From positions 2,232,001-2,296,000 of the forward strand of contig NC_089432.1 of assembly GCF_026210795.1 (NCBI RefSeq): a stretch of 64,000 bases of DNA. Reading direction: 5' to 3'. The notes beneath the pieces are model-generated. The model worked only from the letters and a program-made list of their open reading frames with translations, was not told the DNA's origin and did no database searches. Numbering within the stretch: position 1 is the first letter of the stretch; every line of letters starts with the position of its first letter. This document shows, piece after piece, positions 41,690 through 52,480 of the stretch. The DNA is from Rhizophagus irregularis (taxonomy: Eukaryota > Glomeromycota > Glomeromycetes > Glomerales > Glomeraceae). The translations under genes and the position numbers were made by a program.

Positions 41690-42540
41690 AATTTTATATT
41701 ACATCAATCTTGAATCTGATCATTTCATTTATTATTATTCTTTTGATATCCATTTTACTCATTTTACTTGATAAATTATTAATTTAACTAAACCAATTGA
41801 ATTAAAATCTTTACTCAAAAATCTGGTGATTATTTAGAGAATTTTGAATATGGATTTGATTATAATAATCTATTATTAAATAACAATTTCTTCAATTAAT
41901 TAATTATAAAATATTGTAAAAATATCAATTTTTTTTGATTTTTATGAATTTGAAAATCAAACTATTTATCCAACATTCAATTTAATTGAAAAAACCTTAA
42001 TCATCTTTCTATCAACGTCAAATAATCTTCCTATATGTTACTTGATTTTTTTTTAAAAAAATAATAATTTTGTAAATATATTTAATACAATATTTATTTC
42101 TTTATTTAATAATAATAAAAAATTAAAAAATTTGGGGAAAGAAAAAGGATAAAGAAAGAAATCGGTTTAAAAAAAGGGAAATTTCTGAAAAAAGAAATCT
42201 GAAAAAAAATAAGTACCGAAAAAAATTCCGAAATAATTCGGTCCAAAAAGTGAAAAAAATTTTTTTTTAAAAAATAACAATATGGCCTAAAAAAAAAGAT
42301 CGAAAAAAAATTAATATAAAAAAATCAGTCTTTACCTAAATGGGAAAAGAAGAGAAAAAACAAATTTTTCAAAAAATGAAAAAATTCAAACCAAAAAAAA
42401 GCTAAAAATATTTGGAAAAAAAAAATTGGATAAAAAATTAATAATCAAAAAAAAATTCTTAACTGAAATTGGATTAGTTGATTGGAATGCACATGGATCT
42501 ATGGCATGGGATTTTCAAGTTACACAATTCAAACTATTTA
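41690..42540 (-). repeat. Dispersed repeat, copy 2 (inverted relative to 1456-2290)
   Basis: Diverged reverse-complement match to 1456-2290 along its whole length, including the A-rich block 42120-42430. No coding capacity. Confidence 0.65.
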
Positions 42541-42639
42541 TACATGCTAGTCTAAACATTACGGTTACACATTATATTTTTTTTTTTTTTTTTTTTGTAA
42601 ACGCATTTAATTATTTTATTAGTAATTATAACGCATCAT

Positions 42640-43350
42640 TAGAGCTCCAAATGGTCGAGTCGAGTCGAGTTATATGTAAACTCAATTCGACTCGAGTTAA
42701 ATCGAGTCGAGTCGAGTCGAGTTAAAATTATAAAAATATAAACTCGATTTGATTCGAGTCGAGTTGGCCCGTCAAACCAAATCGAGTCGAGTCGAATTAA
42801 ATCACGTGATTTTATTCAGCTATGCCGATCATTTCCTTTTTTGGGGATAGCCATTCCACAAAATTCCATTTTTGTAATTTTAAAAAAATTCCATCTCAGA
42901 TTTTGTGTAACATAATTTCCAAAAAAGGAAATTCCATAAATTTGGCCAGAATTATGTTTAATTCGGCTTAACTCGACTTGACTCGATTTTATTAAATTAT
43001 TAACTCGACTCTAAGGTTGCTTGTCTAAACCTCTTCAAAATCCTACGATTAGTTTCGTCAAAATTTTACTATAGATTTATTATAGTTTTGGCAGAGTTTT
43101 GGCAGTTTCAGCATTTATAATAAGTTTTGGCAGTTTCGCCTTTCTCCAAAGTTTTGCCAGTTTTTTAATATAACTTTAATATAGTTTCGGCAGAATTTCG
43201 CTTTTCGGTGAAATGCCATCTTGCCTAAACCTCTAGGTTTCGGCAAGCAACCTTACTCGACTCGAATCGATTCAATTTGATTATAATTTTCAACTTGACT
43301 CGACTCGACTTGACCAACTCGCGAGTCAACTCGACTCATTTCGGAGCACT
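42640..43350. mobile_element. hAT-like non-autonomous element with 8-base duplication
   Basis: The termini TAGAGCTCC and GGAGCACTA (43342-43350) are inverted. CGCATCAT flanks exactly on both sides (42632-42639, 43351-43358). Both subterminal regions consist of clustered TCGAG/CTCGA words in opposite orientation, likely former transposase-binding sites. 711 bases, no transposase. Confidence 0.8.
43012..43255. mobile_element. Second hAT-like MITE nested in the first
   Basis: TAAGGTTGCTTG...CTAAACCT at 43012 pairs with AGGTTTCGGCAAGCAACCTTA at 43235-43255. The 8-base duplication CTCGACTC flanks it (43004-43011, 43256-43263). 244 bases, with repeated GTTTTGGCAGTTT words inside. Confidence 0.75.
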
Positions 43351-43375
43351 ACGCATCATAATACATAATAATTAT

Positions 43376-43916
43376 ATGGTGCCAGAACTCTATACTCAAA
43401 AATGTTTCAAATTTTTAATTTATCACGTGAGAAGCACAATAGCCAATAAAAACCCACAATTTTAGACAAAAAATAGAAAAAACAGATACGAGCATGTACA
43501 AAAAAGGAAAAAAAAGGAAATCGGCTAAAGAATAAAGCAGAAAATAGTATTTATTTAAGAACAATCAAGCTAAAATGGGGTTGAATTTGGACTTTTAAGT
43601 AAATTAAGGACATTTTAAGCCATTTTAAGCCTTAAAATAATTAAATGTCAATACGATTTATGTAAATTCTCATAAAATAAATGCATTTATGTGACTTTTT
43701 GTTTCAAATTTGGGCCAATCATATAAAAATAACCAAATTTCAAACGCTTATAACTTTTTATGTAGATATTTTTTTGAAAATCTGACCGGTAGTTTAATAG
43801 TACTTGTCTTGTAGAACAAAGTTACCGGTTTATTTCTTTGAAATTCTATTCTATTAAAGTGTTGAAAGATTTATAATTATCACAATTTTATTTTTGAGTA
43901 TAGAGTTCCGGCACCA
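43376..43916. mobile_element. DNA element with 27-base terminal inverted repeats
   Basis: TGGTGCCAGAACTCTATACT...CAAAAAT at 43376 is mirrored at 43890-43916 with one difference. TA flanks both ends, which suggests a Tc1/mariner-type insertion. 541 bases, non-coding. Confidence 0.7.
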
Positions 43917-44050
43917 TAACAATAATACATTGAAATTCAAAAATTATACAATCATGAATCTCTTCATACAAAAGCCTAGGGGTATCTAGTAACTAAGACG
44001 TGAATAAACATAACCAAAGTGAATTAACTAACTAATATAACCTATGATTA

Positions 44051-45598
44051 CTATGTATAAACTAAATTACTAATAACATTATTACCTATTTTATGTCTAC
44101 TAGAGCTTTCTAAATTAAACACATCATATTTCATATTATTTTCTAGATCTATTTTTATTAAATTTTTTATTTTTTTCCTGTTATTTGTTTTTCTCAATTT
44201 TACTACGCCTTCGTCTATATCGTCATCATCTGTAATAGCAGCTTCCGTACTTTTTTTCCTTTTAAGGTCTCTGAAAATCCCCATTTGTTTTTCTATTTCG
44301 ATCGCCTCGTTACATCATTCCACCCATATATGTTTTTGTATTTTAACCAAATATAAGTCAAAAATATCACGTAACACTGACTTATATGACACTTTTTTGC
44401 AACTAGTCATCCACTTTTCATTTATAATTCCTTTCGTAACCTCTCTAAGCATATTATCTAATATCATGATATTCGATTTAATAGTCACAATATCCAATAA
44501 TGTTAATCTAAAATTATTAATCTCATTATCGTCTTCATCTATCATCACATAATTTAGAATTTCCTCGATACTATCTTTGAATAATTGGAATTCGTTGTCT
44601 TTTGCATTATTTTTACCACATGTCTATAAATGATTCCATGACTCAACTTCCAATATACATCTTGGACATTTGTTATTTGAAATTCCCCAGACTTTCCTTT
44701 CATATAAAACTTCATAAGTTGGAAGTATTTTAAAAAAATTTTTAACTCTAAATGACCTAATCGAAGCATCTATGCTATTTGTTATGTTCCTATTCGTTGA
44801 TATTTCGTTATTTATAAGTTTAAGGGATTCTTTCCAATCTATTGTTACGTTCGCACCATTACATTCAATAATACAATCTTTGACGTAATCAAGTAAGACA
44901 ATATCGATCCTGTTTATGTTATTACTAATCTCCTTGAAACATTTTCTATAAGCACCTTCTATAGGATTATAATTCCATCTTAACGCGTATTCATCTATCA
45001 CTATATTGGTATATTTGATGACTACTTTTTTAATTGAATGTTTACATCTAATCAATTCTTTTTTTAGAAATGGTAATTTTACATCCCTCATCGTTACCAT
45101 GGTACTTGTTTTCTTGTTGTTGATTAGTAATTTGATGTTTTTTAGATCTAACATTGTATTAATACAATTAAGAAACATATAACATTGATCATCCAATTCA
45201 TGTCATACGCTTCCTATCTTACTATACTCTATCAACCAATTTAATATTTTAACATCAGTCCTTAAATCTACTATTGTATTATCAGGTATAATAATTAACG
45301 CTATTATTATACCTATGGCATAATTTCTTGTTTTAATAATCTTTCCCTCTACACTAAACTTTTCTATATTACTATTCTTCGCAAATATTTCGATCCCAAA
45401 AAAACCATCTAAATTTAAATCCAACCCTTTTTGTATAATACCTCCTATTTGTAATATAATTTCTTTTCCTATAAAATCAATAAAATTAGTATTCACAAAG
45501 TTTTCTAAAATAGTATATATTCCCATTTCTTCTAATATATTTTTTAACCATAATTTAGCACTTGATCGTAAGATAATATCTTCTTTATCAATAATCAT
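44051..45598 (-). pseudogene. LINE RNase H / C-terminal portion
   Basis: 45598-45203 keeps the outline of RNase H (GFFGIEIFA strand, AIGIIIALIIIP helix, VDLRTD for the TDS motif). After a TGA where Trp is likely (SV*HELDDQC) it continues to a zinc motif CPRCILEVESWNHL, then TAG where LINE ORF2 has Trp, then TC. The following text (to 44051) includes HIWVE*CNEAIEIEKQMG, again a Trp-type stop, and a basic tail. Confidence 0.75.
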
Positions 45599-45683
45599 AT
45601 CGTCTATTGGATTACTTTCATTTTGATTTATTGATTTTTTAAAATTATTATCATTTCTTTTGTCAATATTTTGAAGTGTAAAA

Positions 45684-45981
45684 AGGACCCCGGATATCTA
45701 ATATAAAGGTCATAATGGACTTTTGGCCAAAAACACCCCTTTTTGCTGAAACTCAAAAAATCGTTTTTTGTAAATATCTCAGCATCCAGTAATTCAATTT
45801 TAATGAACTTTTTTTTTATTTTGTAGCCCTCATTTAGCTCTACAATATAAAAAAAAGTTCATCAAAATTAGACCACTGGATGCCGAGATATTTACAAAAA
45901 ACGATTTTTTGAGCCCCTGAAAAATGGGCCAATCTGCCGAAAGTGTGACTTATGACCTGTTTTGGAGATATCCGGGGTCCT
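45684..45981. mobile_element. Fold-back DNA element with 8-base duplication
   Basis: AGGACCCCGGATATCT and its inverse AGATATCCGGGGTCCT form the ends. GTGTAAAA flanks both sides (45676-45683, 45982-45989). The interior is largely palindromic too (AAAAAATCGTTTTTTGTAAA... against TTTACAAAAAACGATTTTTT), so nearly the whole 298 bases can fold. Confidence 0.8.
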
Positions 45982-46780
45982 GTGTAAAATATGGTTTTAT
46001 ATATTTCATTCCATCTTCATCTTTTTCCCATCTTCCTTGTAATGTTGAAGCAATATCTTTTTCTATATATATAAAACAATATGACTTATTATTATTTTTC
46101 CTACTTATATTGTATTCACAACCTTGACAGTTAATTAAGAAAGGAGAATTATTTGAATTGTTATTATTTTGTAATTTATCATATTCTACCATATGTTTAC
46201 CGATTTCTTCATAGTAATGATGTCATGATTTCTTTGATCTTATACTATAAATACTATTTATGTCATTTTCCTTTTTCCACGTTATTACTTCTTTGTTACT
46301 TTCTTTTCTACTTTTTTGTTTTTCATCTTTACGTATATTTACTATTTTTTCTTTTTCCAATTTTTTTATCAAGATCTCATTATTTAACTCTCATTTTAAT
46401 ATACCATTAATTGTTATATGATCTTTAACAATTTTAAACCACTTTGGTTTAATTCTTAACAATAAATTATTAGTTTTCAAAAAATGTGTCCATTTCATCA
46501 TCTTATTTGTATACGGCTCTAATAATTGTTCAACAAATAAAACACCACAATTTCTAATTCTATTCTTATAAAATTTATATTCATTTTCTAATACTTCTTC
46601 TATTAAGATGTTACCACCTTTGATTCGATGATTTTTAAATAAATCATCTTGATTCTCGTGATCACATAATCTAAAACTTTTCTTCTCTAAAGTTATCAAA
46701 GCGTCTCTGATAAATCTTTTCGTTGGAAATTTAATTTGAGATACTTTTTCAGCGTAACATAATGGCGTCCACACATCTTG

Positions 46781-48356
46781 TTACAACTGTTCCATTTGTA
46801 TTTTAAATAGTTTTTTTAATGTTTCATTACCATTAGCCATATACATAATATTTTTACTTAAACTTTCTAGTTGTAAACTATATAAATCTTTCACACTGTA
46901 CAAATCTTTATCGTAAATAATACAATTTGGTAATGAGCTGGACATCTTACATTTGTGTTTAATTAACATATTAACTGGAGCCATTAAATGTTTCGCTTCC
47001 GTTTCTATAATCACTACTCCCAATAATTGATATTCCAATGCCGGTATCATATTAATATTCCACAATTTACATACTTGTTTATCTGTCACCACTTTTCTTT
47101 TCATTATCTTCACGAAACCTTCGATCATGTCTTTAATCTTTTTTATATGCACTAATCTATTATTATTATGCGTGAAAAATATTCCAAGAAATCTATTACC
47201 ATCCTTTAAGTTGATTTTCTCTATTTTTTGTCCTTCTATAATCATATTACATTTTTCTGTGTCGTTTATTCTAATGATTTCATATTTTTTGGATTTGCTT
47301 TTATATCATTTAATTTATAGAAACTATGGCATATCTCCAACATGTCCGTCATTTGATCATGTGATCTACTTATAAGTGTGGTATCGTCCATAAACGCGAT
47401 CGCGTTGATTTTAATACTATGTTTCATTATTTTGTCTTCCATTACATCTTCTTTAAATTCTACATCAATTTCATAACCATAATCTTCTCTTTTGTCATTT
47501 AATTTGCATAATAACGGGTTGTAAAAAATTCTCCAAAGTAATGGAGACCATACCTCTCCTTGGTCGATACCGTCTTCTACTTTATATTCTTCAGTTAGAT
47601 CATTATTTACTATTACTCTATTAAACCTATTGTGAGATATATCTAAAACTAAATTAATCCATTGTTCCAGTAATTTGATACGTTCCATAGCTTTCTTTAA
47701 ACTAATCGAGCTGACTGAATCATACGCTTTGCTTATATCCATCAGAACTATCCACATTTCTTTTTTGTTAATGTTTGCATCTTCAATAATAGCCTGTAAA
47801 ATTTTTATTGGTTCAAATGTACTCTCAAATTTTAACGCCGCGTAATTCTTTCCTCTTAAAACTCCATTCTTCGTAATTATATCACTGAGTCGACTAGTCA
47901 GAATTTTTATCGCAATTTTCCTCGCCGTTTCGATTAACATTATAGGACGTGTTAATTTTAGGTCCCTGTTCCATTCCATTGTTTTTTTGATCGGGTATAT
48001 AATTCCATCTTTCCATTCTTTTGGCCATATTCCTTCTTTAATTGCTACATTGATTATATCAATTAACAACTTTTTTGTACTATTTCCACTTTTTTCCAAA
48101 AATCATAAGGGATACCACTAGCTCCAGCCGCTTTATCATATTTAATACTTTTTAAAATTGTGTCATATTCTTGTACTGTTACTTCATCACACAAATGATC
48201 GTAAATATGATCGTCAATTTCTTCTATATGGTCATAATATCATTTCCAATTCCTCTCGTATTCCTCATTATCAAATTTTTTTTCACGAGTCCAATTTTTA
48301 TAATTTTCTTTGACTTCATTTTTTATTTCTTCGTGATTTGTAATCATCTTAATTCT
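46781..48356 (-). pseudogene. LINE reverse transcriptase portion
   Basis: 48356-48100 carries KFDNEEYERNWK, a TGA, and KAAGASGIPYDFW. A frame change near 48100 leads into 48099-47266 with TRPIMLIETARKIA, MDISKAYDSVSS, GIDQGEVWSPLLW and the catalytic FMDD. Another frameshift in an A-run near 47265 leads to the thumb region (RFLGIFFTHNNNR) ending at TAA 46781. All core RT motifs are recognisable despite the breaks. Confidence 0.85.
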
Positions 48357-48555
48357 CACACGTTAAATGATCAAAAATAGGCAAAAAAAATGGCGCAAAT
48401 CGCATAAACTATTCGCAAATTTGTATAAACTATTTACAAATAGTATAGGTTAATTCGTAAATAGCCAAAAACAGCCAAGAATAGCCAAGAATAGCCAAGA
48501 ATAGCCACTGCTTTTCGCGCCATTTTTTTGCCGATTTTTAGCATTTCGACCTGTG
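48357..48555. mobile_element. MITE with CACA ends and 3-base duplication
   Basis: CACACGTTAAATGATCAAAA at 48357 pairs with the reverse complement of the end GCATTTCGACCTGTG (48541-48555). The inner repeat GCAAAAAAAATGGCGC is mirrored. TCT flanks both sides. An AGCCAAGAAT word is tandemly repeated inside. The termini resemble those of 48666-49201. Confidence 0.65.
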
Positions 48556-48665
48556 TCTATCGCTGTGTTTTTGTTGGCAACTGTCTATTTTGATTTGTCC
48601 TTTCCTTTTATCCATTATTCTAATGATCATTTCTTTTAAATCTGTTGTCATCATATTTTCACGTT

Positions 48666-49201
48666 CACAGGTCAAAAAGTGAAAAATCAGGCATCAATCA
48701 GTCACCAATCGGTCACCAATCAGGTATCTGATTGGTGACCGATTGGTGCCTGATTGGCATTTTCGCCAAATACCGTCACCAATCAGGCAGTTTGCTAACA
48801 TTTGATCCAGTGATCAGAAAAAGATGAAATATAGCTCATTAGAATCGTCTCAGCAAGACGAATCTAATGGTAGTAAAATCGCATTTCTAGGATTAATACC
48901 TGATGAGAAATTAAGTAAAATATAAAAATAAAAATGTATCATTTATATTTTATTTAATTTTTATTAACTATTAATCCTAGAAATGTGATTTTACTACCAT
49001 TAGATTCGTCTTGTTGAGACGATTCCAATGAGCTATATTTCATCTTTTTCGGATCACTGGATCAAAAGTTAGCAAACTGCCTGATTGGTGATGGTATTTG
49101 GCGAAAATGCCAATCAGGCACCAATCAGTCACCAATCAGTCACCAATCAGCTACCTGATTGGTGACCGATTGGTGCCTGATTTTTCACTTTTCGACCTGT
49201 G
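48666..49201. mobile_element. Long fold-back element, same terminus family
   Basis: CACAGGTCAAAAAGTG at 48666 is mirrored by CACTTTTCGACCTGTG ending at 49201, with GTT flanking both ends. Arms of about 230 bases are nearly perfect inverse copies, full of TCACCAATC/GATTGGTGA words, around a centre near 48915-48950. The 3-base duplication and CAC ends fit CACTA/EnSpm-type or PIF-type elements; no transposase. Confidence 0.75.
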
Positions 49202-49253
49202 GTTGTTCGATATTTTTATCAATTTCTAAACTTTATTCGTGTAATTTTACATT

Positions 49254-50933
49254 TTATAAGTCACTATGTAGCCTATTTTTCTCCTTTTCCAGATAAGATT
49301 TAACTTGATCTAGTTTTTTTGTATCGTCTAAACTGTCATACAGTTTTTGTCCATCTTTAACACTAAGCGTTACTCTAGCGTTAACTATATCTGTAAATCT
49401 GTAAACTAATTTTTTGTAATTTGTTATCACTTTCCTTTCTTTTCCGCTAAATTTTATCATAAAATCTAGATCTCGTCTCATATTCGCATTGAAACTATTT
49501 TTTTCTATAACTAATTTGTCCCATGTCTTTAAACATTTTTCTAATTCTATTATTATATTTAATTTAATTTTTACACGTTCACATTCTGACATATTCTTTA
49601 TATCCGTTTCATATTTCTTTTCCCCAATCATTTGTTTATCCTTTACTTCTTTTCTTGTATTTGTTATTTCATTGACTATTATATTCTTAAGAGTTACCCA
49701 CTTCTTATCTATATCTCTTATATCTTCTTTGTTGTTGTTTTCATTTTCATCAATATTCATGTGCTTTTCAATATTGTCTTCAACCTTTTCCGCTATAAGT
49801 TCCCAATCTTTGACTGATAATTTACTTTTGAATATTCCCATATCATTATTGCCTTTGTTGTTTGTTGTGGTTGTCTCATTATCAATTTTAATCGTAATCG
49901 TTAACGCTTTGTGATCTGTCATTAATCTTTCTTCTATATTTAATACTTCATGTTCCTCGATTCTATTTAACAATTCATTATTGACAAAGATATAATCTAT
50001 TCTTGTACATATATTTCCATTTGACCACGTATCCATTGGTTCGTCATTATTAAAATATAGATGTATGTCTATCATATTATTGTCATCTAACATATCAAGA
50101 AATATATTTTTATCTTTTTTCTTGGTGGTTTATCTCCTTTCATTGAAATCTCCCATTACTAGTATTACATCTAGATCATTATGTTTTGCATTAACAATCC
50201 ATTTTTCTACCGTTGTTGTGATTTCGTTCTTACGATTTTTATTGTTTCCAATCATATATATATTTATGATTCTAATTGATCTCTTTTTTCCTTTAAGTAG
50301 TACGTCTATAGATTGCGCATAACCTTCTAATTCTTGGTAATTTATCATGCATAATTTAGTCCAAAGTTTTTGTATAAGTAATTGACTCCCTTTACTTTTA
50401 TCTTCTTCTGCGCTATTATTTCTAATTTTCATATTTTGCCAATCTCTGTATATATACTTTCCTTTTGATTTTTTAATTTTCATTTTGTTGATACCATCTA
50501 TATCCCAATTTTCTTTTTCAATAAATTCTTTTAATTTTTGTTGTTTGTTATTTTTCCCTTTTTCATCGTTTATTCCTCTAATATTTAAACACCCTATTTT
50601 TATTTTGTTGTTGATTTTTGAATTATTTTTACCTTTTTTTGAATTATTTATGTTTTTATTTTTTTTAATATATTGTGTTAAATTTTCTTCATCTTCTAAT
50701 TCGAAATCCATCTCCTCCTCCCTTATTAAAGGTAATGAAGTTGGTTCAATATCTATGTCCATAATGGATGTCGTTCCCTCTTCTTCTGTTATTACCGTAA
50801 TCTTGTCGTCTATAATTGTATCCATTTCCATTTTGTCTAAATCCGTTGGTGTCATTGTTGATGTCATCTTTATTGTATTGGTTGCTTCGTCTTGTATCGA
50901 TGTCTCTTTCGTGCGTGGTTCTATTATATCCAT
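49254..50933 (-). pseudogene. LINE endonuclease portion
   Basis: From ATG 50933 an acidic N-terminus leads to the APE-type endonuclease: IGCLNIRGINDEKGKN, VILVMGDFNERR, then a single TAA (50132-50130) in the same frame, then RIDYIFVNNE and MTDHKALTI. The frame stays open to 49254 in a basic helical region. One stop apart, the domain is complete. The fold-back element at 48666-49201 follows 50 bases later. Confidence 0.8.
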
Positions 50934-52334
50934 TACACATTGTATTTTTTTAGTTATATAGATTAGTTATATAGATAGTTGCGGTGACTGTTGCGATGTA
51001 CAGTAGTTGCTCATGTAACGTTAGGTTTTTGCAATCAAAATAAATTATAAATTTTAATTTTTAATATATCGCAGATACTGTATATTAAAATTATGATTAT
51101 ACAATGTTTTAAAAAATGATTTTTTTTTAATCATCCCAAATTGGGATTTTTTTATAATAATTTAGTTTAAATTTTATTCATATTGTAATTTTATGTTGAG
51201 TCTTACTACATTGAATTAGTATTATTCCCACTTCTAGATGGCACAGATGAGTCTTTGATTATATTATCGAAACTTTTTATTGCATTAATATCTTTGTCTT
51301 TATAGTGACGAACAAAGGCAGTTCGAACAAATTTAGTAAATTTTGCCATATTAGTATTTGTTTAAAAAGTTCTTATCTGTTGCCAGAAATCCATTGTGCT
51401 AAAACGGCAATCGTCACATTATCATTACTAATAAAGTCAATGATTTCTTGTTGATTTATGACGGTGATCAATTTGCTTTCCCTATATTTTTCTGGATCTG
51501 AATTTATATCTCAAATTTTTTTAGGCCGATCACGAGCCATTTGTAAAAATTGCAGAATAATTATTATAAAACAACACTTATTTATAATTTATTGATAAAC
51601 TTTATACTAATATATTGACATAAATTTTAAATAGTTTATTTATGTTAATAAGCTCATTTAAGGAAAATTAGACTTAAAATAATTAATTCACCGATCAACA
51701 AATTCTAAACTTTATACAATTTCTTTGAATTTTGTAGTTTTTAAAAAAAAAATAATGTCATTTATTTTTAAAAGATTTAATTGTAAGTTATATCAAATTG
51801 TTAATTAACTATAATAAAAGTCTAATAATCTAATTATTATGTTTAATATTATATTATATTTATCATATTAATTATAAAAAAAATCTATTTTCATCTAGTC
51901 ATTATTATTTTTTATCACAATAATTATGGTTTGATACTTTGAACCATTAATGCCTGTCTTCATGTCGTGCATAACTACCAATCAAATTTTAAGATCAGGT
52001 GTGTAACTATTATAACAGATAATGATAAGCTTTTATGTTACGTTACGTTACGTTACTATTATAATAAATTCATATCTTGAGACACGCTAACAATTTCTGT
52101 TTCCCTAATTTTAAACCACTTTATTCACTTCTTTCTCAGCGAAATGCTTCCAAAAAAGCAACTAATAAACATATTTTTAATTTAAGAGCTCGATACATCA
52201 ATAATAACACTCAATTACAAACTTTAATTATCAATTACTAAAAGTCTAAAATATTTATTATAAACGATCAACACTGCGGATTTCCTCCGGAATTTTTTCG
52301 GGTCGCTCTGATTTTAGAGAAATGTAGTATAATT
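50934..52334. other. AT-rich intergenic stretch
   Basis: Apart from the small coding relic at 51206-51540, nothing recognisable. It contains a tandem GTTAC word at 52037-52058. Confidence 0.4.
51206..51540 (-). pseudogene. Short broken ORF, unknown
   Basis: On the minus strand an ATG at 51540 starts MARDRPKKI then a stop, then in the same frame INSDPEKYRESKLITVINQQ and IDFISNDNVTIAVLAQWISG to another stop. A separate 47-residue frame 51349-51206 begins MAKFTKFVRTAFVRHYKDKD. Composition looks protein-like, unlike the surroundings. A small intron-bearing gene is possible, but no clear splice sites were found. Confidence 0.3.
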
Positions 52335-52345
52335 AATGATCGACA
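52335..52345 (+). promoter_or_regulatory. Conserved upstream word AATGATCGACA
   Basis: 136 bases before the ATG at 52481, on the same strand as in the three paralogues. Confidence 0.5.
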
Positions 52346-52480
52346 AAATACATTCATGCACAATAGTAATACCTGCTGTAGCACGTAACACAATTGACAT
52401 ACTTAAATGCGCAATCACGTTTTAGTAGAACCAGCCGTAATACTTTCATAAAAAAAAAAAAAACTTTAACAAATTTAACA

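Larger units (their letters stand above)
44051..50933 (-). pseudogene. Decayed LINE ORF2, interrupted by three DNA elements
   Basis: In order on the minus strand: endonuclease (50933-49254), RT (about 48356-46800), a linker region, RNase-H-like part (45598-45203) and a C-terminal Cys/His motif with tail (45196-44051). It is related in layout to the LINE at 21275 but much older. It contains several in-frame stops and frameshifts plus fold-back elements at 48357-48555, 48666-49201 and 45684-45981. Several stops fall where a Trp codon is expected (44638, near 44314, 45200, 48238), consistent with G-to-A change of TGG. It is not functional. Confidence 0.88.
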
